Shown: positions 27,045 through 36,010 of the stretch, piece by piece
Position numbering within the stretch: position 1 is the first letter of the stretch
Layout: each line of letters begins with the position of its first letter
NCBI GenBank assembly: GCA_018433765.1
Contig: JAHDQO010000006.1
Coordinates: forward strand, 124,001 to 188,000
Length of the DNA stretch: 64,000 bases
Source of the DNA: Tissierellales bacterium
GTDB taxonomy: Bacteria > Bacillota > Clostridia > Tissierellales > Sedimentibacteraceae
Direction of reading: 5' to 3'
The notes under the pieces: model-generated
Databases searched by the model: none
What the model was told of the DNA's origin: nothing
The model's input: only the letters and a program-made list of their open reading frames with translations
Position numbers and translations under genes: made by a program

Positions 27045-27278
27045 GTGAATAGTGGAACTAATACCAACAAAACAGGTTTAAACAACATAGTTGTTCCAGA
27101 AGCAAAGCAAGCTTTAAATCAAATGAAAGCAGAAATAGCTTCTGAATTAGGTTTAGCTAACTATGAATCTATGGATAAAGGTAACCTAACAGCAAGACAA
27201 AACGGTTATGTTGGAGGTTATATGACAAAGAGATTAGTTGAGATGGCTCAAAGACAAATGAGTGGCGGATCTTACTAA
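27045..27278 (+). CDS. alpha/beta-type small acid-soluble spore protein
   Basis: 77 aa. The GPR cleavage region (MKAEIASELGL) and DNA-binding motif (NLTARQNGYVGGYMTKRLVE) are intact. It coats and protects spore DNA, and shows that the organism belongs to a spore-forming lineage. The start is GTG at 27045 after GAGAGGAGTGA; an upstream in-frame ATG (26979) has no SD. Likely transcribed in the forespore. Confidence 0.93.
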   Translation: MNSGTNTNKTGLNNIVVPEAKQALNQMKAEIASELGLANYESMDKGNLTARQNGYVGGYMTKRLVEMAQRQMSGGSY

Positions 27279-27295
27279 TTACGAAATAAAAAATT

Positions 27296-27326
27296 GGTGC
27301 TGTAATTGACGGCACCATTTTTTATT
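27296..27326 (+). terminator. terminator of the spore-protein gene
   Basis: GGTGCTGT/ACGGCACC hairpin (27296-27303, 27309-27316) followed by TTTTTTATTTT. Confidence 0.75.
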
Positions 27327-28016
27327 TTATTCGAAAAGTACAATGTTTAATTTTTTATACATATATGGTGTAATCCAATCTGTTATTTTAATATCATTAT
27401 TTTTTTGAAATCTTAAAAGAGCAGATTTCATATTATCTCCATATACACCATCTATAGAACCATTATAATAACCTAATTCTTTTAAATGCCTTTGCACTTC
27501 CATAACATCTTCACCTCTATCACCAGGTTTAAGAACACGAAATCCAAATGCAAATGGTCCAAAAGTTCCTTTAAATAAAGTAACTTTTGTTCCATATTTA
27601 ACCATATTGTACAATTCATCTATGTCTGTATTTTTCATACGGACACATCCATGTGAAGCAGCATATCCTATACTTCTCGGCTCATTAGTTCCATGGATGC
27701 CGTATTGACCCCATGGTACATTTATCCTCATCCATTTACTTCCAAATCCTCCACCCCAAGCAGCTTTTTCTATAATTTTATATGTCCCAGTTGGAGTTGG
27801 AGTACTCCATTTTCCTGTAGCAACGGTATATTCTTTAATTATTTCCTTATTAGCTATATCATACAAATATAACTTATTAGAATCAATATCTACAATAATA
27901 TGCAGTATTTGTTTTTTTTCAATTGTATTATCTATAATTCCTTTATTATTGTATTTATATAATAAAAGAATTAAAGCTCCAATAAATATAAATAATGTTA
28001 TAATCTTCTTATTCAT
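27327..28016 (-). CDS. L,D-transpeptidase with peptidoglycan-binding domain
   Basis: 229 aa. N-terminal membrane anchor/signal (~residues 4-22), a YkuD domain (~40-150) with the catalytic HGTNEPRSIGYAASHGCVRM (His, Ser, Cys), and a C-terminal PG_binding_1 domain (KPGDRGEDVMEVQRHLKELGYYNG...GVYGD). It should make 3-3 cross-links in the cell wall or act in the spore cortex. Intact. Confidence 0.92.
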   Translation of the reverse strand: MNKKIITLFIFIGALILLLYKYNNKGIIDNTIEKKQILHIIVDIDSNKLYLYDIANKEIIKEYTVATGKWSTPTPTGTYKIIEKAAWGGGFGSKWMRINVPWGQYGIHGTNEPRSIGYAASHGCVRMKNTDIDELYNMVKYGTKVTLFKGTFGPFAFGFRVLKPGDRGEDVMEVQRHLKELGYYNGSIDGVYGDNMKSALLRFQKNNDIKITDWITPYMYKKLNIVLFE

Positions 28017-28053
28017 ATTTAATTATATAGAAAAAAAAAATAAAAATGATAAA

Positions 28054-29034
28054 TTATAATACATTTGCTAAAGTTATTATACTGTCAATAACTTTTGTCT
28101 CTACTCCATACCTTTTGCCTAAATTTGATATTGGTACAAGACCATAGGGAATATCTTCAGCGATATACCTGCATTTTAAACTTTTGGGTGCAAATGCATT
28201 AGCATGTACAATACTTTGAGATAAAGCTTTGTAAATATTTGGTTGATCAATATCATATATTTTTTTCATACTATCTAAGAGGCTGTCAACTTTTACGCCA
28301 ACTTTATTTGCTACTTCTATCCTTTCTTTGTCTACTTGCTCAATCACTTTTGCTACAGACGGACTAATACCATCTCCATAAAAATCAAAATTGCCATTCG
28401 TTGTCTCTATCCATCCACAGTTCATAATTGTTGATGCTGTATGCACAACACAGTTAAGATTTGTCAAACAAATTTCATAAATATTATCTCTCTTTTTAAA
28501 TAAAGGATATATTTCATTTAACTCGTTATAAGCATCTTCAGTAAAACCGTTAATTGAATTTAGTAAAACTTCATTTTTCATCCCTTTAATTATTACTGTA
28601 TTAAAATTAATTTTTCTACATGCATACATACATGTATTTAGTCCAACTATCTTAACTTTATCTAGCATATTTATTGATTTCAATTTTTTAGACAAATCAA
28701 AACTGCTGTAATAATCAGGCATTAATATAACAAATTGTCCTTCTTTAAGATAATTAATCATTTCATTAATAAGTTTGTTTCTATACTGTGCTGGAACTGT
28801 AATTACAATTATTTCACCTTCATCAATTATTTCTTTTATATTTGTAGATGCTTTTTTAATTTTACCTGTGCCATTTATAAGACCAGTTAAATTAATTGTT
28901 AAATCTTTTTTTAATTCTAGAATATTGTCTTTTAATAAACTGTTCTCATATAAATATACATCATGACCTAATAAGGCCAAATGTCCGCTTAAAGTTAAGC
29001 CTGCGTTTCCTGCACCAATAATTGATACTCTCAT
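28054..29034 (-). CDS. NAD/NADP octopine/nopaline dehydrogenase-family protein
   Basis: 326 aa. N-terminal Rossmann loop MRVSIIGAGNAGLTLSGHLALLGHDV, followed by a C-terminal all-helical domain of the opine-dehydrogenase type (VVHTASTIMNCG, GDGISPSVAKVIEQVDKERIEVANKVG). The family oxidises N-(carboxyalkyl)amino acids. The real substrate is unknown. It stands just downstream of the ABC-F gene. Confidence 0.82.
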   Translation of the reverse strand: MRVSIIGAGNAGLTLSGHLALLGHDVYLYENSLLKDNILELKKDLTINLTGLINGTGKIKKASTNIKEIIDEGEIIVITVPAQYRNKLINEMINYLKEGQFVILMPDYYSSFDLSKKLKSINMLDKVKIVGLNTCMYACRKINFNTVIIKGMKNEVLLNSINGFTEDAYNELNEIYPLFKKRDNIYEICLTNLNCVVHTASTIMNCGWIETTNGNFDFYGDGISPSVAKVIEQVDKERIEVANKVGVKVDSLLDSMKKIYDIDQPNIYKALSQSIVHANAFAPKSLKCRYIAEDIPYGLVPISNLGKRYGVETKVIDSIITLANVL

Positions 29035-29062
29035 TTATAAGACCTCCACAAATAACCTATAT

Positions 29063-30970
29063 TTATTTTTTTAATTCATCAATTTTTTCTGCTAATTCAT
29101 TTAGATATGTCCACCTTTCATATTTCTCCTCTAGCAAAACTTCTACACCTTCCTTTTCTGTTAAAAGTTCTTGTATCTTAACAAAATCCGAAGGATATTG
29201 TTCCATTGTTTTCTCTATAGTTTTTATCTTAGTTTCTAGTTCGTCTATAATTCTATCTATTTCACTAAATTCTTTCTGCTCTTTAAAAGTAAACTTTAAA
29301 GGTCTGTCTTTGTTTTTTCGTTTATGCTCTATTTTTTTAGGAGAGTTTTCATCTTTGTTTTTATCTATTAATATTTTTTTCTGTTGACATGAAGATAAAT
29401 AATCACTATAGTTTCCATTATATCTTACAATCTTACCACTACCTTCATAAGAAAATATTTTTTCACATATTCTGTCTAAAAAATATCTGTCGTGAGATAT
29501 AACTATAACAGGACCATTAAAATCATCTAAAAAATCTTCTAATATTCTTAATGTAGTTATATCTAAATCATTGGTAGGTTCATCAAATAATAATACATTT
29601 GGTGCTGTCATCAAAATACTTAATAAATACAGTCTTCTCCTTTCGCCACCTGACAATTTACCAATCAAATTATATTGGAGGTCTGGTGAAAACAAAAATC
29701 TTTCTAACATTTTTGATGCTGAAATACTATCTCCATTAGGAAGCGGCAAATACTCTCCTATTTCTTTTATATAATCTATAACTCTAATATTCTCGTCCAT
29801 ATAGTGATTTTCTTGAGAAAAAAATCCAATTTTAACAGTTTCACCTATATCAATTTCACCCTCGTCAGCTTTTATATCTCCATTTATAATTTTCATTAAA
29901 GTAGATTTACCTGAGCCATTTGGACCTACAATTCCTATTCTATCATCTCTCAAAAGAGTATAGTTGAAATCTTTTATACATTGTATACTATCAAATGATT
30001 TGCTTAAATTTTTTATTTCTATAATCTTTTTTCCTAATCTTGAACTTATCGGAGTTAATTCAAGGTTTTGATCTTTTGATACTATAATTTGATCTTTAAG
30101 TTTTTCGAATCTTTGAATTCTAGCTTTTTGCTTAGTCGTTCTAGCTTTTGCACCTCTTTTAATCCATGCCAATTCTTTCTTAAATAGATTATATTTTTTA
30201 CTTTGAACTGCTGCTTCTAAATTTTCTCTTTCAATCTTTTTTTCTATATAAACACTATAATTGCCCTCATAAGAATATATTTTACCGTTATAAAGTTCGA
30301 TAATCTTATTAGTTACTCTATCTAAGAAATACCTGTCATGTGTAATCATTAAAAGAGCACCTTTTCTACTATTCAAATATTCTTCAAGCCATACTATACT
30401 TTCACTATCCATATGATTTGTCGGTTCATCCAAAACCAAAAGATCACACGGTGTTATTAATGCCGAAGCTAATGCTATTCTTTTTCTCTGACCACCTGAC
30501 AAAATTCCTAATTTTGCATTGAAGTTTGTTATTTTTAATTTGGTTAAAATCGTTTTAGCTTCACTTTCTATATTCCATAAATTCAAATTATCTATTTTCA
30601 CTTGAAGTTCTAACAGCTTGTCATTATAAGAAGTATCTCCATCAGTCATTTTTTGAAGAGTTTCTTCATACTTTCTTATAAGCTTGATTTCAGGTGTGTT
30701 ACCTTTAAAAACATGTTCTAGAACAGTTGATTCAAGATTAAATTCAGGATTTTGAGATAAATACTCTATTCTAAAATTACTTGCTTTAGAAACATTACCG
30801 CTGTCTGCATATTCTAGGCCTACAATAATCTTAAGCAACGTTGACTTTCCGGTGCCATTTACACCTATTAATCCTATTTTATCTCCTTCATTTATATTTA
30901 ATGATATATTATCTATTAAATTCTTTTCGCTGTAACCTTTAGTTAAGTCTTCTATGGTAATTAAATTCAT
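29063..30970 (-). CDS. ABC-F family ATPase (Uup-like)
   Basis: 635 aa with two ABC cassettes and no membrane domain. Walker A motifs GVNGTGKSTLL and GPNGSGKSTLM, signatures LSGGQRKRIAL and LSGGERRRLYL, Walker B LLVLDEPTNHMD and VLLFDEPTNDLD, an interdomain linker, and a C-terminal coiled coil (~555-635). It acts on ribosomes or on branched DNA intermediates; the C-terminal coiled coil favours the Uup type. Confidence 0.92.
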   Translation of the reverse strand: MNLITIEDLTKGYSEKNLIDNISLNINEGDKIGLIGVNGTGKSTLLKIIVGLEYADSGNVSKASNFRIEYLSQNPEFNLESTVLEHVFKGNTPEIKLIRKYEETLQKMTDGDTSYNDKLLELQVKIDNLNLWNIESEAKTILTKLKITNFNAKLGILSGGQRKRIALASALITPCDLLVLDEPTNHMDSESIVWLEEYLNSRKGALLMITHDRYFLDRVTNKIIELYNGKIYSYEGNYSVYIEKKIERENLEAAVQSKKYNLFKKELAWIKRGAKARTTKQKARIQRFEKLKDQIIVSKDQNLELTPISSRLGKKIIEIKNLSKSFDSIQCIKDFNYTLLRDDRIGIVGPNGSGKSTLMKIINGDIKADEGEIDIGETVKIGFFSQENHYMDENIRVIDYIKEIGEYLPLPNGDSISASKMLERFLFSPDLQYNLIGKLSGGERRRLYLLSILMTAPNVLLFDEPTNDLDITTLRILEDFLDDFNGPVIVISHDRYFLDRICEKIFSYEGSGKIVRYNGNYSDYLSSCQQKKILIDKNKDENSPKKIEHKRKNKDRPLKFTFKEQKEFSEIDRIIDELETKIKTIEKTMEQYPSDFVKIQELLTEKEGVEVLLEEKYERWTYLNELAEKIDELKK

Positions 30971-31027
30971 CTACTACCTCTCAAATTTTAATTTATTGAT
31001 TTCATTATATCATTCATTACATGTCGT

Positions 31028-33142
31028 TTATACTAATATCACTTTACCCTTTTCAGTTAATTTCAATGTTAAAGCACGTTTTTCATTAGTTTTTGGAAAA
31101 ATAATTTCTAAGTTTTCAATTTTCTTATTTGATAATAATTCTTTAATCATTTTTTTATCTAAACTTATATTATATATATCAAGTGTGTTTTTCCATACAG
31201 TAAATTTGCATCCACTTCTCCATTGACTACAATAATATGCTTTGCTGTTTTCTAAAACATATCCTTCACCGCATAATGGACACTTACCAAGTGAAGCTTT
31301 TTTTATTTTATCCATATCTTGTCCCTTATTTTTAAATGTTTCTTTTTGAGGAAAAATTACTTTACCTTTTGTCATTTGTGATGATTTAACTAAATATACA
31401 GTAAAACGTTTAATACTATTCATAAATTTATCAGTATCCATGTCACCTTTGCTAATTTTATTTAAACATCTTTCCCATTTACCTGTTGTTATAGGAGATT
31501 TTAATTCAGGTGGAATTATTTTAATTAAGTTATTACCTTTTTCAGTAGGATATATGGACTTTCCCTTTCTCTTTATATATTCTACTTGAATTAATCTCTC
31601 AATTATTCCTGCTCTTGTTGCTGGTGTACCGAATCCTGATTCTTTAAGCTGTTCTTTTAATTCTTCTTCTTGAACAAATCTACCTGCATTTTCCATAGCA
31701 CTTAGAAGTGAAGCTTCTGTATATGGCTTAGGTGGAGTAGTCTTCTTCTTCAAAGTTTCAGCATCATTAACATTAACTTTATTACCTTTTCTCAACTGTG
31801 GCAAAAGTTGTACTTTATCCTTACCTGTTGATTTGTATAAAGATTTCCAACCTTCTTGTTTAATTACTTTTCCTTTTGAAACAAAACTCTCATTTTCCAC
31901 AATAGTAATTATTTCTGTAGTTTCAAATATATGAGGTTCACAAAAAACTGCAATAAATCTTTTTACTACTAGATTGAATATATTCAATTCATCTTTAGAT
32001 AAATTATTAATTTTAGGAATAACATTTGTAGGAATTATTGCATGGTGATCAGTTATTTTCTTATTATCTATTATTCTTTTATTAAATTTTAAATCCCCTT
32101 TTGATAAAAGAGGCTCAATTGCCTTATTATACGGAGAAATATTTATCTTTCTCATAGTTTCTTTAACTAATGGTTTCATATCATCACTTAAATATCTGCT
32201 ATCCGTTCTAGGATACGTAATTAACTTTTTCTTTTCATATAACTCTTGTGCTATAGACAATACATCTTTTGCAGTATAACCATAGTTTTTATTTCCATCT
32301 CTTTGCAGTTCTGTTAAATCATAAAGTAAAGGAGGCTGCTCTTTCTTCTTCTTTTTAGTTATCTTATCTATAATGCCTTCTTTTCCTTTAACTTTATCCA
32401 TTATCATTTCAGCTTTTTTCTTATTAAATATCTTTGTTTGCGAAGGCTTTTCATCAAACCAAGTTCCTTTAAATTCTCCATAGTCAACAACTATTTCATA
32501 ATAGTCTTTAGGAACAAAATTATTTATTTCATTTTGTCTGTCTACTATTAATGCTAACGTTGGAGTTTGTACTCTTCCAATGCTTAACAACACATTATTA
32601 ACCGTTGTATATGCTCTTGTTGCATTAATCCCAACAAGCCAATCTGCTTCTGAACGACATTTAGCACTTAAATATAAATCATCATATTTACTTCCATTTT
32701 TTAATTTTTCAAAGCCTTCTTTAATGGCTGTATCGGTCATACTTGAAATCCAGAGTCTTTCAAAAGGCTTGTCGCATTTAATATATGAATAAATATATCT
32801 AAATATAAGTTCTCCTTCTCTTCCACTATCTGTTGCACATATTATTGAATTTACATCTTTTCTTCTAGATAAGTTATTGATAATACCTAATTGTTTTTTC
32901 GTCTTTTCATAAGGTTTTAACTGCATATCGTTTGGTATAATAGGTAGTTGTGTATAATTCCATCGTTTAAATTTTTCATCATAGTCTTCTGGTTCTGCTA
33001 ATGTGATTAAGTGGCCAACTGCCCAAGTAATGATATAATCTTTACCCTCAATATAACCGTCACCTTTTTGCTTACAATTTAGTACCTTTGCAATATCTCT
33101 TGAAACAGATGGTTTTTCTGCAATAATAAGTTTTTTACTCAT
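31028..33142 (-). CDS. topB: DNA topoisomerase III
   Basis: About 704 aa type IA topoisomerase. Toprim domain MSKKLIIAEKPSVSRDIAKVL...CATDSGREGELIFRYIY, catalytic tyrosine in LITYPRTDSRYL, a single C-terminal zinc-ribbon-like segment (CPLCGEGYVLE...YYCSQWRSGCKF). The ATG at 33142 follows CAGGAGAAATAAA. Decatenates DNA. Length and motifs are normal. Confidence 0.95.
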   Translation of the reverse strand: MSKKLIIAEKPSVSRDIAKVLNCKQKGDGYIEGKDYIITWAVGHLITLAEPEDYDEKFKRWNYTQLPIIPNDMQLKPYEKTKKQLGIINNLSRRKDVNSIICATDSGREGELIFRYIYSYIKCDKPFERLWISSMTDTAIKEGFEKLKNGSKYDDLYLSAKCRSEADWLVGINATRAYTTVNNVLLSIGRVQTPTLALIVDRQNEINNFVPKDYYEIVVDYGEFKGTWFDEKPSQTKIFNKKKAEMIMDKVKGKEGIIDKITKKKKKEQPPLLYDLTELQRDGNKNYGYTAKDVLSIAQELYEKKKLITYPRTDSRYLSDDMKPLVKETMRKINISPYNKAIEPLLSKGDLKFNKRIIDNKKITDHHAIIPTNVIPKINNLSKDELNIFNLVVKRFIAVFCEPHIFETTEIITIVENESFVSKGKVIKQEGWKSLYKSTGKDKVQLLPQLRKGNKVNVNDAETLKKKTTPPKPYTEASLLSAMENAGRFVQEEELKEQLKESGFGTPATRAGIIERLIQVEYIKRKGKSIYPTEKGNNLIKIIPPELKSPITTGKWERCLNKISKGDMDTDKFMNSIKRFTVYLVKSSQMTKGKVIFPQKETFKNKGQDMDKIKKASLGKCPLCGEGYVLENSKAYYCSQWRSGCKFTVWKNTLDIYNISLDKKMIKELLSNKKIENLEIIFPKTNEKRALTLKLTEKGKVILV

Positions 33143-33234
33143 TTTATTTCTCCTGTTGATAAAAATCATTAGTTTATGTCGTATATTCATTATTTAATTT
33201 AAATTATAACATTTATTCAAACAAAAAAGTAAAA

Positions 33235-33258
33235 AAACTGCTAAATTAATAGCAGTTT
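33235..33258 (-). terminator. terminator after the 4-TM protein gene
   Basis: AAACTGCTA/TAGCAGTTT arms, with a T-rich run on the minus strand, about 125 bp past the stop of the upstream gene. Confidence 0.6.
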
Positions 33259-33381
33259 AAGCTAAAATATATAAATCAAGAGGGAGTCTATTAACTCGAA
33301 TTAAATTTAACATATTAATGTTATGGAATTATTGTGAAAATATTAAGTTAAGGTAAAATCATTAAAAATATTATACTATTA

Positions 33382-33771
33382 TTAATTACAATTGCTTTCT
33401 TCTACAACATTTATTTTTTTATGCTTTAACACAAATACTGCTGCTAATATAAATAATACTAAACTTGCAATAGCTGTCCAACCACCAAATAATATATATA
33501 ATCCAGCTCCAACTATACCACAAATCTGACCTGTAATTTGAAAATTGTTTTGCTTTGACTTAACAAGAGATATAATATTTAAGATTAATGCAATTATAAA
33601 TAATATTCTAAAAAAAACAATAAATCCTGCTGTTACGCTATAATCTTCTCCTAATGTTGAGAGAGTTTCACCTAATCCCATTAAAAACGTAAATCCTGGT
33701 CCTATTAATGAAATTACTGCCATTACTATGTTTACAATACCCGTTGCTGTGTTAATTTTTAATTTTTCCAT
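33382..33771 (-). CDS. four-TM membrane protein, unknown
   Basis: 129 aa with four hydrophobic segments and a short charged tail. An AGGAGG SD lies before the ATG. The ISLVKSKQNN loop between helices 2 and 3 resembles DUF4064-like membrane proteins, but I cannot assign a family securely. Upstream stretch 33772-34098 has no gene; it holds a CCTAAT/ATTAGG hairpin only. Confidence 0.55.
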   Translation of the reverse strand: MEKLKINTATGIVNIVMAVISLIGPGFTFLMGLGETLSTLGEDYSVTAGFIVFFRILFIIALILNIISLVKSKQNNFQITGQICGIVGAGLYILFGGWTAIASLVLFILAAVFVLKHKKINVVEESNCN

Positions 33772-34098
33772 GTTTTCCTCCTATTTATTTGACTTTTTTC
33801 TTATGCAATATTATGTATCTTTTGCATAGAAAACACCTAATGCACATAAAGTACTTTATCTGTATTAGGTTAATATTAGTAATTAATCTATATATTGTTA
33901 GGCTATATATTCCATTATAATATAGTTCACGACTAATTTCAACAATATTTGCCAATTCAGAGAAATATCTTTTGTTAAATTGGTCTTTCTAGCCGTTTAA
34001 AATTATACATCTAGAAAAAAATATTAACTAAGCATTTTAAAAACTAATTCCATAATAAATACGAGAAATTATTTAAAATAATACTAAATTCCAAATTC

Positions 34099-34317
34099 CT
34101 AAGATATAGTCAAAGCAATTAAGTATAATATTGCGGTAAAATATAATCCATAATTACCATTTGAATAAATAGGTAGGTTAAATATTTCTAATATTTTTTC
34201 TCCATATTTTATGTTGTTAGCAAATGTAATATTTAATAACAATAATGTAGTCATTATAATATATACTATTTTCAGATGAATATCTGCTTTAGCTATTTTA
34301 TTTATCAATGTTTTCAT
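34099..34317 (-). CDS. small two-TM protein, unknown
   Basis: About 72 aa with two hydrophobic segments (IVYIIMTTLLLLNITFA; YGLYFTAILYLIALTI). The ATG at 34317 is preceded by GAGAGG. No family recognised. It stands alone on the minus strand. Confidence 0.45.
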   Translation of the reverse strand: MKTLINKIAKADIHLKIVYIIMTTLLLLNITFANNIKYGEKILEIFNLPIYSNGNYGLYFTAILYLIALTIS

Positions 34318-34486
34318 ATATAATAATCCTCTCATGTTTAGAAAATTTCTTTCAATTTTAGTTATATAATAAGCGACAAATAATATGTTTATTTATATTA
34401 CTTATAAGTACTCTAATATAGTGATTTGTGTCACTCCACAATAAATAGAATAGTATTATTCATATATGTAACTATATTGCTGATAA

Positions 34487-34517
34487 AAAATAGCGTCCAT
34501 AATATGGACACTATTTT
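34487..34517 (-). terminator. terminator of the secreted-protein gene
   Basis: Hairpin AAAATAGTGTCCAT / ATGGACGCTATTTT, with one G-T wobble and a T-run on the minus strand, 15 bp past the stop codon. Confidence 0.7.
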
Positions 34518-34531
34518 AATTTATAGCAAAA

Positions 34532-35527
34532 TTAGTTTATTAATTCTGCTTTCAAATTGGAACAGTTCCCACTTGGCAGTAGTAATTGGACATTAGCATC
34601 TGAACCTAGTGGTATTTTCCAAGATTTATTGCTAGTTATATAATTAGTACTATACCAAGTACCATCTGTATTAAATAATATTCTACCTCCTACAGGATGA
34701 GTGATTTTTAGTGTCTTACCTGAAGCACCTTCAAACGTTAAATCATATACAATACTAAAATTACCTAAAGCATGATCGTGTCCTCCACTTTTATAAGATT
34801 CTACGCCGTCATATTCACCAATATTGTTCTTTATCGGATGCTCAAATAAATTAAATGTATCTCCAACATTAGCATTCTGTATAGTTGCTTTTTTACCTAT
34901 ATAAGAAAGTATACCACAAAAGTCAGTTCCATATTCTAATTCTGTTAAAGAAAAGTAATATGACGGATTAGTGGAAATAGGTCCATGCACCACTCTAGCA
35001 TAAACATTAGATTTACTTGACTTCATACTTATTCGACCATTTACTAAGTATCCGGGTTTTACATCTGAATACATGACAAACTTAGCAGATCTAGGTGGGA
35101 TAGTTATTGTTCCTGAACCTTGTCCCTTCTTAAATGGTAAAATCACGTTATATACAATTGAAGATAATTTACTTTCTTCATTTCCAGATAAAAAGTTATA
35201 TGTTGTAATAGCTTTGCCAGCAATATCAAGTGTTATACTTGAGTAGTTATTATTGTAAACTACAACACCAAACCTCAAAGTATTTACTAAAGTATCATTA
35301 TGGTTGTAAATTTCAACATCAAGATATTTATCTGTATTAACCGAACATCCATATACATATTCAGGATTAGAAGATTTGACCCATTCAGGACTTGTTGCCC
35401 ACATAAATCGTCCATCAATACTCTCATATCTAATACTTAAAGTTTGTGCTAAAACAGTACTACACATTAGAAATAAACAAATAATAAAAACTACAATAAT
35501 TGTTACAAATCTTTTTGTTTTAAACAT
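34532..35527 (-). CDS. secreted protein of unknown function
   Basis: About 331 aa. Clear signal peptide (MFKTKRFVTIIVVFIICLFLMCSTVLA, cleavage near AQT). The mature part is beta-rich with many Ser/Thr/Tyr residues, no cysteine cluster and no recognised domain. ATG at 35527 behind AAAGGAGGAA; the longer frame to 35629 lacks an SD. It flanks the respiratory island on the left and has no evident link with it. Confidence 0.65.
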   Translation of the reverse strand: MFKTKRFVTIIVVFIICLFLMCSTVLAQTLSIRYESIDGRFMWATSPEWVKSSNPEYVYGCSVNTDKYLDVEIYNHNDTLVNTLRFGVVVYNNNYSSITLDIAGKAITTYNFLSGNEESKLSSIVYNVILPFKKGQGSGTITIPPRSAKFVMYSDVKPGYLVNGRISMKSSKSNVYARVVHGPISTNPSYYFSLTELEYGTDFCGILSYIGKKATIQNANVGDTFNLFEHPIKNNIGEYDGVESYKSGGHDHALGNFSIVYDLTFEGASGKTLKITHPVGGRILFNTDGTWYSTNYITSNKSWKIPLGSDANVQLLLPSGNCSNLKAELIN

Positions 35528-35851
35528 AAAATTCCTCCTTTTCATTGTATTATTTTCCACTTTAAGAATATTATACCATGCAATATTTGAATAGTAAAGT
35601 CGAAATTTGTACTTCAACTTCACAATCACCTATTATTAACTTGTTTAAATTTGTCATAGGTAATCTAAATTAGTAAACTTAACTATATTTTTGGACCTCA
35701 TATTATATTATTTTTAAACAAAATAAAATAAAGACTTATTTTTACTTAGAAAAAAAGATTTATGACAATAGGCAAAAAGTATTGTTTGAAAATGACAAAA
35801 AAGATAGAATAATATCGATTTTTAATTGTAATATTTAGGCGATTGTTAAAA

Positions 35852-35910
35852 CAAATGTAAAAATAGGATTATAACACTAAAAATTAATATCAATAGTTTT
35901 ACATTTGACA
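35852..35910 (+). promoter_or_regulatory. nqr operon control region
   Basis: CAAATGTAAAA (35852-35862) and TTTTACATTTG (35897-35907) are perfect inverted arms. TCAATAGT (35890-35897) lies 7 bp before a TTGACA -35 (35905-35910). The -10 is poor, as expected for an activated promoter. The rest of 35630-36010 is AT-rich without a gene. Confidence 0.5.
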
Positions 35911-36010
35911 ACCGTCTATTTACAATACTTATCAAGAGGAAAATATTTTACTTATTATTGCTATTTAAATAACATTACTTTAAAAACAGAAAAATGGAGG
36001 AAATTATTAA